A stretch of DNA of 64,000 nt from Symmetrospora coprosmae (lineage: Eukaryota; Basidiomycota; Cystobasidiomycetes; Symmetrosporaceae), in contig VUYT01000008.1 in NCBI GenBank assembly GCA_008802785.1, forward strand, positions 186,001 through 250,000, read 5' to 3'. Positions 11,626 to 21,487 of this stretch are shown here, piece by piece. The notes under the pieces are model-generated. The model saw only the letters and a program-made list of their open reading frames with translations, did not search any database and was not told the DNA's origin. Position 1 is the stretch's first letter. Each line of letters starts with the position of its first letter. The translations under genes and the position numbers were made by a program.

Positions 11626-13724
11626 ATGGCCTCGCCAACGCCAATGCCAGCAGCAGCGGGAGCAGCACCCCCAGCCGTCAAGCGCCGCTTCATCGGTCGA
11701 AATCCTGCAACTCCCTCATCCGCAAAGACAGCAAGAGTGCCACTACCACCTCTGCTGAACCAGATACCAGCAGAGATACAGGATGACCCGCTCATCAACG
11801 CCTCCATCGACGCCCTCCTGCCCAAGAACTACAACTTTGAGGTCAAGAAGACGATATGGCAGATCCGCAAGTTTGGGATCCAGCGCGTCGCCCTCCAGAT
11901 GCCGGAAGGGCTCGCCATGTTTGGGACGAGCATCACGGATCTGGTGGAGATGCACACCGATGCAGAGTGGGTCTTCGCTTCGCTGCGTTGGGCCGCCTGA
12001 TTCCCGCGAGAGAGGGCACCGGTCGAAAATTTGGATTGATCCAGCTCACCGTGACCGCTGGTACCGCACCTCCTCGCAGAGCCGTCATCTTGGCAGATGT
12101 GACCTACGGAGCCTGCTGCGTCGACGACTACACGGCCAAAGCTCTGGGCTGCGATATGCTCGTCCACTACGGTCACAGCTGTCTGAGTGAGTGCGCGCGC
12201 TTTCTTCCCGGAGACCTGCGACCATCCATCCACACCTCCATCCCACCCCCGCACCGATGAATAACAATAATTCAAAATGGTTCGATTAAGCGAGGGGCTT
12301 TTAGTCGAGTCCAGCATGAGCGGTACATTATGATCTCCGTCGGGAGGTCAACTGTCTGAGCTTTCTCGTACATCACCCTTCTCGCGCCGCGGAACAATCA
12401 CAATGGTCACAATGGCACATGTTGATCAGCACGCTGACAATTTGCAATCACCCTCGCGGCAGTTCCCATCGATACTACCACTATTCGCTGCCTCTACGTC
12501 TTTGTTGAAATAGCCGTCGACACGAGCCACCTCCTAGACACTGTCAAGCTCAACTTTCCATCCTGCCTGCCATCGTCGTCATCCTCGGCTTCCCGAGCAT
12601 CGATCTCTGGCGCACCAGCAGTCAGCATCGATGGTCCCGAAGAGACAGCTTCGTCAGCCAGCTCGGAGGGTTCAGAGCCGTCCGCACAGATGTGCCATCT
12701 GGCCGTCGTCGGCACGGTCCAATTCCTCGCTGCCGTACACGGTCTGAAAGCCTCGCTCGAAGGCCCCGATGCGGACTCCGGCGCTGAGCAGATCCCTCAG
12801 CTAGCCATCACGTCCGGCGAAGCTGGATCGAGCTCGACAACCCAGCGCAAGTCGACCAAATGGCAGATCACCATCCCGCAAGTCAAGCCTCTCTCCCCCG
12901 GCGAGATCCTCGGCTGCACTGCGCCGCGCCTCACAGGGCAGGGCGTCGATGCGCTTCTCTACGTGGGCGACGGTCGCTTTCACCTCGAAAGCATCATGAT
13001 CGCCAATCCGACCCTCCCCGCGTACCGCTACGACCCGTACAGCAAGAAGCTCACGCGGGAAGAGTACGACCACACGGAGATGCTCCGCGTGCGCAGCGAC
13101 AGCATCACTGCCGCTCGCCGCTCCCTGCCTGCCGAGGAGGCAACTCCGCCCGTCTCGTCATCGACGGAAGAGCCCGACCGCCCCTCGCCTAATTGGGCCG
13201 TCGTCCTCGGTACGCTCGGCCGGCAAGGCTCGCTGCCCGTTCTCAAGACGGTCACCTCGTCCCTCCCGCTCAGCTCAACTGTTCCAATCCTCCTCTCGGA
13301 GCTGAGCCCCGCGAAACTCAGCATCCTCGCACCCTTCATCGACACCTTCGTCCAGACATCGTGTCCGCGCCTCAGCATCGACTGGGGCTATGCCTTCCCG
13401 CGCCCGCTGCTCAGCACGTACGAGGCGAGCGTCGCCCTCGGCAAGGTCAAGAGCCGCTGGCTAGCGGATGCTCAAGCACAACCGCAGTCCGCGAACAGGG
13501 GAAAGGGAAAGGCGAGGAAAGCAGCTAGCGGAGGTGTGGCGGAGGAGAACCGTGACTACCCCATGGACTTCTATGCAGATGAGAGCTTGGGCAGCTGGAC
13601 GCCACGCTGGCATGTCGGCGAGCGCGAGAAGGAGCGTCGAGCCAAGCGCGAGCAGCGGGAGAAGGAGCGCGCGGCTGCCGCTGCCGGGAGCATACAGCCT
13701 GCAGTCACAACAGCCGCTGCATAG
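11626..13724 (+). CDS. DPH1: 2-(3-amino-3-carboxypropyl)histidine synthase subunit 1
   Basis: Exons 11626-11966, 12080-12186 and 12463-13724 give 569 residues. It carries the DPH1/DPH2 domain. The signature VALQMPEGL, the first iron-sulphur Cys region [22 protein letters not shown], the second Cys in SPGEILGC and the third in [15 protein letters not shown] are all present. With DPH2 the protein forms a [4Fe-4S] radical-SAM-like enzyme that transfers the aminocarboxypropyl group of S-adenosylmethionine to a histidine of translation elongation factor 2, the first step of diphthamide synthesis in the cytosol. At 569 residues it is longer than usual because of Ser/Ala-rich insertions (about 190-240 and 355-375) and a charged Arg/Glu-rich C-terminal tail. 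Intron 2 is long for this window (276 nt). Confidence 0.93.
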
Positions 13725-14360
13725 AGTGCAGCCCGCATCTGTCCACGTCAGTCATCATTGTGAGTCTTCCTCCGCTGCTCATCGCGTCTGCCCTGCCCTC
13801 TTCTGCACCTTCCTCCACTCGACAAGATGATACAATCATCGGAGCGAACAACTCCAGGATCGACCTTCACCATACGTGGGAGGTCTGCGATGACATCCTT
13901 TCACGTTTACCTATTAGCCTGATCCCTATCGCTTCCTCCAACCCTCCTGAGTGTCGGTGAAATCTGGAACGTTCGATGAGCTGACTCTGACTTCGCTTTC
14001 TCGACGCTTGTAGACACATATTCCGCAGCAGCCATCTAGCAGCTCTCCTGTAGCATTCATTCAGGGGGCGTGTCGCACCCGCTGTAGCATAGACAAAGTG
14101 AGTCATTGGAAGCATCCGCCACCTCCCCTCCATATCATGATGGACCAAGAATTCTGCAATGCGGACTCCTTGTCTTGTCGAGGTTTCTCGCAAGCGGGAT
14201 GCATGCCGATAGACCTTTTCTCTATACAAACACATTACAAACTGCTCTGATCTCCTTCGTCTCCGCCATCCTCGCGGCAATGACCGGTCAGCGAGACATC
14301 CATGCTGACTTTCTCGATTCTGCCTGGTGATTGCGCATCCAGCCAAGATGTCGTGTAACG
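13725..14360. other. Convergent 3' intergenic region
   Basis: About 640 bp between the DPH1 and TIP41 stop codons. Only small open frames without family signal are present on both strands; nothing else is recognised. Confidence 0.5.
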
Positions 14361-15946
14361 CTAGCCCAGTCTTGCAACTTCGAGCTTCGTCCCTAAACCC
14401 TGCCATGCTTTGCGCCCCTTCGCTTGCGGTGATTGCGTCTGCGCGGAAGCTCCTACAGATGGGGAGGCTGTCGATGTGATTGAAGCGGCTTGCGGTTGAG
14501 GGAGCATCGGCGTCCGCACGGGCAGCGACACGCCAGGTGCGACCTGTCTCCTGCCGTTCATGGCATTGTTCGTCAGCGCACTAGCGGCCCACGGTGCGCC
14601 TGTCCCGCCCATCTCAGCGCCAGGAGCCCTTGTGAATGACGCGGCACCGGTGGCTGACGACTGGCTCGTGGTCGTCCGTGCATCCTGCTCGAGCATGCCG
14701 AGTACATTCGCTACCCAGTTCGAGTCCGTGAGCGGTGTGAGGTCGTCTGGACGCTCGCCGGGTATGCGCTGTGTCGTACGAAGACCCTCGTCAGGCTTGA
14801 TGGCGCGTAACATAGATAGCGGCGCTCACCTTCTTGACCTCGGCATATGTCGCCTCCTTGCCCTTTGTCTCGCGGATGACTTCGCTGCTCGCAAACTCGT
14901 GGTACAACCGGACATCGTGGATGCGGAAGAGGACGTTGTCGACTCGGAGGAAGAAGCGTGCGAGGAGGAAGAAAGAGGAAGGCATGACGCGCTGTGAGCG
15001 CCAGGCGGCAGACGCGTACCAGTTCAGCTTCCATCGCCAATCATGACAGCCGGTACGGCCCAACGAAACGTGAACCCACAATCTTGACGCTCAGGTTGGC
15101 GATCCCGTTGTCGTGCAGCTCGTCTTCGAAGAGTGTGACATCGTCATAGAAGAGAATCGGCTCGTCCTGTCGGGCGAGCTTGTGCAGCGGGATACCAGGG
15201 TGGTCTGGCGAAGCCTCCTGGAACACTGCTGCATTATCGTCCGTGGCAGAGTTGCCATCCGCAGCTGCTGATGCACTGCTACCATTACCGGCAGTCGAGC
15301 CAGGGTACGTGTTTGTGTAGGTCCAGTCAAAGTTCTTGACGGTCCCAATCTCCGACCCATCCGCGAGCAACCGCGTTGATCCCGTCTCGTCACCGCCAGT
15401 CCCCGGAGCGGACGAAGCAGTACTCCGGCTAGAAGCCCACTCATCGGCGTATGCCACCTTGACGTTGTTGGACCCGGTTTCGTCGACTGTAGCGAGCGCG
15501 TCGAGCGAGTCGAAGATGATGCGGAAGCGGGGCGTGGCTGTTGCCGTGGCGGGTTTAGCCTCGCCTTGCTCGCCATCGTCGTGGGCCGATGTACCCGCAC
15601 GCTGCTTGCCCTTGTCGAGGCCATCGCTGCTCTTGCGAACAAGCGAGACGAGGTTGTTCCCGAACGTGATTTCGGGCAGCGGGATGCTCAGCCGGGTCCC
15701 GGCCCTGCGAGTGCGGGGTTGGTTGGAGCGGCTCTAGGTAAACGAGCTGCACCGATGAGCACAGCGTAGTCTTTGAGCGTACACGCACTCTTCGATCTCT
15801 GTCGCGTTAAGGATTGGCTTCTTGCGCGTCGAGATGTCCCATCCTGTGATGCTGATGCCCCGGGTCGACGAGGATGGGTCGTCCCACAGCTGATGAGGCG
15901 TCTGGTGCGATGGCTTCACTACCGATGGCATACTTGTCCTCTGCAT
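14361..15946 (-). CDS. TIP41: TIP41-like (TIPRL) PP2A/TOR signalling protein
   Basis: Exons 15946-15783, 15704-15080, 14991-14830 and 14795-14361 give 461 residues. The TIP41 domain is recognisable through GWDISTRKKPILNATEIEE, SIPLPEITFGNNL, FDSLDALATV, VKVAYADEWASSR, FDWTYTNTYPG, DEPILFYDDVTLFEDEL, NGIANLSVKI joined to RVMPSSFFLLARFFLRVD, and VLFRIHDVRLYHEF. Members bind type 2A phosphatase catalytic subunits or the Tap42/alpha4 partner, and act in TOR signalling. The protein is longer than the human homologue because of Ser/Ala-rich inserts near 60-90 and 150-215 and a disordered tail of about 140 residues. The last intron (14829-14796) would be only 34 nt; reading through it meets a stop. 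An alternative is that the protein ends there, so the C-terminal exon is less certain than the rest. Confidence 0.9.
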
Positions 15947-16136
15947 GGTGCAACAGAAAGGCGCGAGAGTGTACGAGGATCCGTTGCAGAGCAGAGCAGA
16001 GCAGCGCAGAGAGAAGCTGAAGACGATCCCGTGACACCAGGCACCGAAGAGCCGGCACGTGGTCAACTCGAAGCGCTTCTTGACCGGTCTTTGCAAGCCC
16101 TACACATGCGCCTCGGACACCACTGCAGCCCTTGGC

Positions 16137-18052
16137 CTACAGCTTACTTCTGCCGCTACCCGACTGCTCCTCAAGCACCCGTTTGATGCTACGCCTGAAA
16201 TCCTCCTTCAGGTCATCCAGCTCCTCGAGACCAATGGAGAGCCGGACTGAATGCGGAGATTCCGAAGTCAGCTCGTGAGCTCTCCTCCAAGAGTGCCGTA
16301 CCATGCTTGAGATGAGACTTACTGAGGCAGGGATCTGCACCAGCGTCAGAAAGGATGCGGTGCTCGATGAGCGATTCGACTCCGCCTAGCGAAGTGGCGT
16401 GCTAAGACCCACCACACCCATCAGCAGCGCTCATTGTCCGCATCGCTGAGGCACACCCACCACCATGAGGTTCATGTAGTTGGGCAGCCACTTAGCCTGC
16501 TCTTTCTCGCTCGTCAGGAACGCGAAGCATGCGGGTCCTCCCGTCATCTGCGCCTTCTGGACGTGCGCCTGGTCGCCGGTGGCACTACCGCCGAGCGGGT
16601 TGAAGCCATCGCCCGTCGTGCCGTCCAGACCCTGCAGAGCGGCGTGCCAGACTTTCTTGATGACGCCGCCGGGACACCCGTCGTACGACTCGCCTGCATT
16701 TGGAGCGTTGGTCGCGACCTGGTTCAGCCAGATGGCTAGTGCCGTACCAGTTGACGACTGGCGTTGCACTCGCTGCAGGAGGGAAGTGTGGCATATTTAG
16801 CGCAAGCATGATGTGGGATCTTGCACCACGACTCACCAGCGTCAAGGTGCGCAGAGAGCGCAAGAGAAGCCAGGTTTCAAGCGATCCAGGGCACATTCCC
16901 GTATACGTGCGGATCTCCCAGAGCTGCAAGAAAGCCACCCAAGCTGTCAGCTGACACCTGCCACTTTACGTCCGCAGGCCGCTCCCCTCACCTTGGTGTA
17001 TTCCTCCTCCTTCTGCACGGCAAGCACGCCGACGAGAGCGTCGGAGTGGCCAGAAAAGTATCTGCGGACATTCGACCGCATCTTTAGCCTTGATAAGGTG
17101 GAGATAGAGCGTGAATGGATAGATGCCTCACTTTGTTCCGCTGTGCATGACCATGTCCACGCCCCAAGCAAAGGGATCCTGGAGGGGCGGAGGGCCGAAA
17201 GTCGCATCTACCGCAATTTTGGCGTTCGGAATAGCGCGCGTCTTCTTCACGACTGGAGTCCGACGAAAGATCAGTACGGGTCAGCCAAGAACACTCTGGC
17301 GCTCGCTCTCTATACGCACACTTCTCCATGTCGCGGCAGATGCCCTTTGGGTTCACGGGAGTCTCCAGCCAGCAGAGCAGCCTCTTTCCCTTGTACTGAG
17401 AGTAATCATCCTCAATGCCGATGATCTGGACTCCGGGCCGTGTCTGCTTGTAGACGGAAATGGCGCCGTGCGTGCCATGGTATCCTTCCTCGATGGCGAT
17501 CACCTCGGGCTGGTACAGAAGGAAGACGGCGAACACTGCCGAGAGACCAGAAGACCATGCGAGTGCCTTGCCCTTCTACGCAAGCCATCCATGGAGGGCA
17601 GGACGTCAGGCATGGCGTCTCGGGCCGATGGGAGCGCTCAACAACCTACCAGCAGCGCACACAGCACTTTCTCGACGCGGGTAAGGTTGGGCTGCGATTC
17701 GCGAGAGTAGATGTGCCTTTCGCTGTCGGCGGGCGGTGGAAACTCAGAAAGCTGTCCCTCAGCCGACCCGGCGGGATCGTCGGAGGATGGGACAGGATGA
17801 CGGAAAGTTGTCGAAACGCTGCAGGATCGCGCAGACACATAGGCGTACATGTGTCAGCGCTTCCTGTGCGGAGGCGTGTCATGCCCGCCGTCTGGCGAGG
17901 AGACCAGAGCCTCGGGCGCACCTGATGGGGACCCCGACCGGGATCTCATCTTTGCCGAGCGTGTCGGCATGGATGAGGAGCGAAGCTATGTCTAGCTCGT
18001 TAACCCGCAGAGCGTTTGCGTTCAAGTGCTTCTTCGGTGCTGGAGTCGACAT
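16137..18052 (-). CDS. Cystathionine gamma-synthase-like PLP enzyme (Cys/Met metabolism family)
   Basis: Nine exons: 18052-17922, 17818-17650, 17575-17320, 17252-17132, 17061-16992, 16923-16837, 16772-16461, 16401-16323 and 16246-16137, 444 residues. Landmarks run in order: LLIHADT, VPISVSTTFRHP, HIYSRESQPNLTRVEKVL, SSGLSAVFAVFLL, PVNPKGICRDMEK, KIAVDATFGPPP, the pyridoxal-phosphate lysine in VMHSGTKYFSGHSD (about residue 226), PGSLETWLLLRSLRTL, HATSLGGVESLIEHR and RLSIGLEELDDLK. The family makes or breaks cystathionine or makes homocysteine by gamma-replacement. The long C-terminal layout, with an extra stretch near GFNPLGGSATGDQAHVQKAQ, resembles the fungal branch that includes yeast STR2-like proteins, but the exact reaction is not fixed by sequence. 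The junction after NLMV is one of two near-equal donors. MET2 lies 11 kb away. Confidence 0.88.
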
Positions 18053-18341
18053 GGCTATAGGTATACTATCGCACAAGTGGTTGGAGACTCGGAGCGGAGA
18101 CAAACCGCCAGCGGACTGGAGGAAGCCGACAATCTGACTCGAATGACCGCCGAAGCTTGAGCTTTCGAAACGCGGTGTGTATTCCTTTACAAGGGCTGCT
18201 TGATCTGATACACAGTCTGGACTGCTACATCGGGGTCAAATCTGCAAAGAAGGCGTGTAGCCCAATTGGGCTGCCTCGATAAAACGACATATTGCTGAAG
18301 CGGGCAAATCCACGCTCCCACAGCTATTTCACTGACTACTG

Positions 18342-19742
18342 TCAGACTTGAGATCTACCGACTCTTGACGCTCTGGCCTCGAGCTTGGAAGCTGCAGCAC
18401 CGGGACCGGATCCGCAGGTGCATCAGGCATTGTCAGCCGTGTACTCCGCACCTTTCACGCATGATCAGAGCGCGCGGGCAGACATATCGGAAGCCCACCC
18501 TGATTGTCACACCGGTATATGCAGTCCCATCGGGCGCAACTGTCCGCTTGGATCGTTCGGTTACAACCTGGTCGTTGGTGACACCCATCCCGGTGATCTC
18601 GATTCGCGTCCGAAAGGGCGAGGCAGTGTAGCCGTACGTTTCGAGCGAGATGAAGTCGTAGTGATCCGTCCTGATCTTCTCTTCCCGCTCAAACTCCCAG
18701 CTCTGAATCTGCTCTTTGACGTTTTGAGGAATGTATGGCGAGTCAAGCGCCTCGCTTGGGGAGTAGAGCCACTGCATCACACCATAGAGCCAGACGATGC
18801 GTAGGTTCAGCTGTGACCATCTTTCAGTTGTCCACATCGAGTCTGCATCGCTCTCACCCGGACTTTTAGAAAGCCTAATGCAGCTCCGTCTGTTCTTGGG
18901 GTCGTGACAGCACAGCAGTCGATAACCTCGGCCGTCCAGTGCGACTTGAGTGGCAGGCTACACGGCTGGATCACCTTGCCTCCAGCGGGTACGGGAAGCG
19001 TATGTGGGTCCGGCAAGACGTAGATGTGCAAGCCTCGTCGGAAGGTCACTGCCTGGAAACCGCCTTCCTCATCCTCGAGCTCGGCTGCAGGGAAGGAGGC
19101 AGAGATGAAGAGCAGCGTGAGCATGGCTCTTCGTGGAGTCGGTTGGGACTGCGTACTACGGATTTTATCGCTGTTTACGAGGTTGAGCGTAGGTCGCATA
19201 TCAGCATTGCGAAATCTGCCGCGTAGAGGCGACTGCAGAGATCAGAACGAACTGGAACTTGACGGCCTGCCGTTCGAAGTCATCTGGAGTGACGAGGCGG
19301 CCTTGTACGTCCCAAGTGTACTGATGAGAGGCCAAAAGAAGGGCCGTGTCGGTGCGCGTTCAACCTGTCTGTCCGAACACCTCTCGCGGTGTAGTAATCA
19401 AGGCGGAACAGCTCGACGCACGTTCGGATACGCATGCGGTCCTCTGTGAGCTTCGCTCTCGTTCGTCGGAAGCAGCGCCTCGTCCCCTGCGAACCCGAGG
19501 CGAGATCAAGGTGGCATCTGGATCAGCTCCGCTCGTCCCGGCACAGAGCCATCCTCGCTTGCACAGGACTTCCAACGCTCACATATGGCAGGCAACGAGC
19601 GCTCGGCGCCTACAACTGCGAGGTATGGTGTTGGGATTGCGCCAGGGGACCCTCGCGGGATACGGGTACCACCAGACGCGGGTGCCGACTTCCGGGCTGC
19701 CCGCGTGGCCAGGAAAGGCCTCGGAACAGTGCCCTCTGCCAT
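18342..19742 (-). CDS. Unrecognised multi-exon protein with histone H3-tail-like N-terminus (downstream copy)
   Basis: Proposed exons: 19742-19583, 19486-19422, 19320 to about 19225, about 19148-18858, 18810-18513 and 18391-18342. The third-to-fourth junction is not resolved; the others keep frame and have GT-AG ends. Residues 1-25 (MAEGTVPRPF, LATRAARKSA, PASGG) align without gaps to H3 residues 10-34, with 16 of 25 identical. After it come an ERSLPAI / DEALLPT segment, HAYPN joined to YTWDVQGRLVTPDDFERQAV, a hydrophobic stretch (MLTLLFISASFPAA), GGFQAVTFRRGLHIYVLPDP, and FISLETYGYTASPF / RTRIEITGMGV near the end. I recognise no domain and claim no function. A different frame over exon 1 is also open (see rejected items), so the N-terminus needs transcript evidence. 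Two 5'-end copies lie upstream. Confidence 0.45.
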
Positions 19743-20139
19743 ACAGCAGTTCCTTCCCTTGACCGAGGTGATGAAGACTGCTCTGCTGCTGTGTGAGATG
19801 CCAGAAGGTCCATGACCGGTGGTGGTCTGAAGCAAAGAACCCAAACACGTGCCGACTGTCGCCGTCGCGCGACGTGAGAGACGCAAGGGCTCTCATCCGA
19901 GTCGCGAGCGTCCGACACAGACTGGCAGACTATGTGGATGCGTACATCGTCTGGTGTACATACGCTGAACCGCCTACAGGATAGTCGAGCAACACGGCTA
20001 GTCTGCCCGTCTAGGGTCCGGGGATTGCGAGGTGGAGGCCTATAACGAGCGTCGCGAAAGCAGCCGAGCAGTCAGTCAGTGACGATTCGACTGCTTCAGG
20101 AAGGCCCGCAATGCCCAAGCTGGCAAAGACTCAACTCAC

Positions 20140-20455
20140 ATGCGATCAGCACTGCCACTGCGACTCGCCATCAAGTCACCACGGGGCCCAGCGCCTCGAC
20201 GTCTGTGACTGAATAATAGCGAGGATGCGGATCAGCTCCGAGTCCGCTCCACGCGATGGTGTAGCATCCGTAGGGCTCTGCAGCGCTGGCTCTGCACAAA
20301 GCCATACGGGTCTATACTTACAGATGGCGGCTCTTCAGCGCTAGACTCAAGCGACGGCGGAACGAAGGCGTGTTGCGCACACCCCGGCCAGCTGGATTAG
20401 ATCTCCGCGCTGCGACAGCATTGACCTGTTTCCGTGGTGCTATCCCGCCCGTCAT
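20140..20455 (-). pseudogene. Middle copy: H3-tail-like 5' gene fragment
   Basis: Exon 1 is 20455-20322 and exon 2 is 20208-20140, with a strong GTAAGT donor and a TATTCAG acceptor, and a strong GTGAGT donor after exon 2. The first residues are MTGGIAPRKQ, then VNAVAARRSN and PAGRG; 15 of 25 match H3 residues 10-34 without gaps. No equivalent of the later exons of the downstream gene is seen before the next unit begins, and the exon 1 to exon 2 phase differs from the other two copies. It is either a truncated copy or a short independent gene; its frame is open for 113 codons or more across the two exons. Confidence 0.4.
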
Positions 20456-20854
20456 GTTGTATTGCTCTATGTGTGATATGAAGGGCTTGCTTCTGTAATG
20501 TTCAAGCGAAGTGCGCGAGTGGGTGTCGGAGCGGACCAGGGCGAGAGAATGCGGGGCCCGCGCGGGTGCATGAACCGGACGATGAGAGAGATGCACGGGG
20601 CAGATTTGCGAGAGCTCTTCTGGGTACACGAAGAGGTGGACGTGTTCGTCACATGGAGCGACAGACTAAGGGTATGTACGCCGTTCATTAACCGACACGC
20701 GCGATCTCCTGACAACTGCCCGAAGCCCGCGTGGCTAAGCTATGGAAGTGAGGAGGGATGCGGGGATCATGAGGATGCAGCTAGAATAATCAGTTGCGAG
20801 TCGTTTCCTTGGGGGATGTACGCGCCGGCATAGGCTGATGGCGGCTCGACTAAC

Positions 20855-21165
20855 CTTCCGACGGGACGAAGATCCACTCTGCTCGCTTCCGCTGGGTGAA
20901 GCGCCTCATCGTCTGCGACTGGGCGAGGGGGCCGCAAGCGAGTCAGCTCGCTGGACCTAATCGCCTCGCCTTGCTTCGTACTGTACGCACAGACGGGAGG
21001 AACGGCGCGTTCGAATCTGCTGGAACCGTTGTAAGGCGTCAAGGTAGGATGTCGACTATTAGACGTTGACGACGAGGTCGGACCTCGTGCCTCCCGCGCT
21101 GCCGGAGCAGTCTTTAGGGCCGCGACAGGGTTAATGAGATGCCTGGGTGCTTTCCCGCCTGTCAT
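20855..21165 (-). pseudogene. Upstream copy: H3-tail-like 5' gene fragment
   Basis: Exon 1 is 21165-20991 and exon 2 is 20918-20855, with a GTGCGT donor, a CTGAC branch site, a CGCCCAG acceptor and a following GTTAGT donor. The protein begins MTGGKAPRHL, then INPVAALKTA and PA; 13 of 25 match H3 residues 10-34, including TGGKAPR. It shares TPY ... ER..P..C spacing in exon 1 and ADDEALHP in exon 2 with the downstream copy (TPY ... ER..P, WDEALLP), in the same intron phase. The later exons are missing, so this looks like a 5' duplicate. Confidence 0.4.
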
Positions 21166-21487
21166 GTTGTGGTTGTCTGCTCGATCTGTGTCTTCTTTCC
21201 TTTGCTGTTTGATATGCGCGTGAGTGGGGTGTTGGAGCAGATGAGAATGAAACCGCCGGTTGAGAGAAGGGGGACTAACGGATGTCGACTTGACAACAGG
21301 GAGACGCAGAGTGCGGATCTGCGAGACCGCCACCACAGCAGACGTCAGTTCATCGTGAGGCAAGGCTCTATGATCCCACCGGCATTCTGTATCGCTACAC
21401 AGCCGCCCGCTAGGCGCTTTCCGTCATCCGCGTCCCATCCTACATAGTTCTTGCTGACTGCGGCGGCTTGCGCGCGACAATCCTGCA

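Larger units (their letters stand above)
19422..21250 (-). repeat. Three tandem units (about 710 bp period) with related 5' gene ends
   Basis: Start codons at 21165, 20455 and 19742 are 710 and 713 bp apart on the minus strand. Each is followed by a related first exon, a donor at a matching place (after GTCT, CATCT and CATAT), an intron with a conserved GAGCTGA branch region and a second exon starting with a version of CAGACGNNGAGGCGCT. The upstream sequences of the first two units also match (forward strand 20511-20534 against about 21218-21242, around GAGTGGGTGT / GAGTGGGGTG). The units are diverged, so the duplication is not recent. Confidence 0.6.

Noticed and set aside
19579-19896. Trp/His-rich open frame (HVFGFFASDHH, RSWTFWHLTQQQ, RVWWYPYPARVPW) over the first exon of the H3-tail-like gene
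   Set aside because: It has good third-position GC but the alternative frame is supported by the three-copy comparison, shared donor, acceptor and intron phase. I kept that one and treat this as possible but unproven.
20221-20280. A GAGCTGATCC-type sequence shared by the three units, translated as SELIR or AELIQ and similar to H3 STELLIR
   Set aside because: It sits at the branch-site position of the intron in all three copies (CTGAT or CTGAC) and is not coding.
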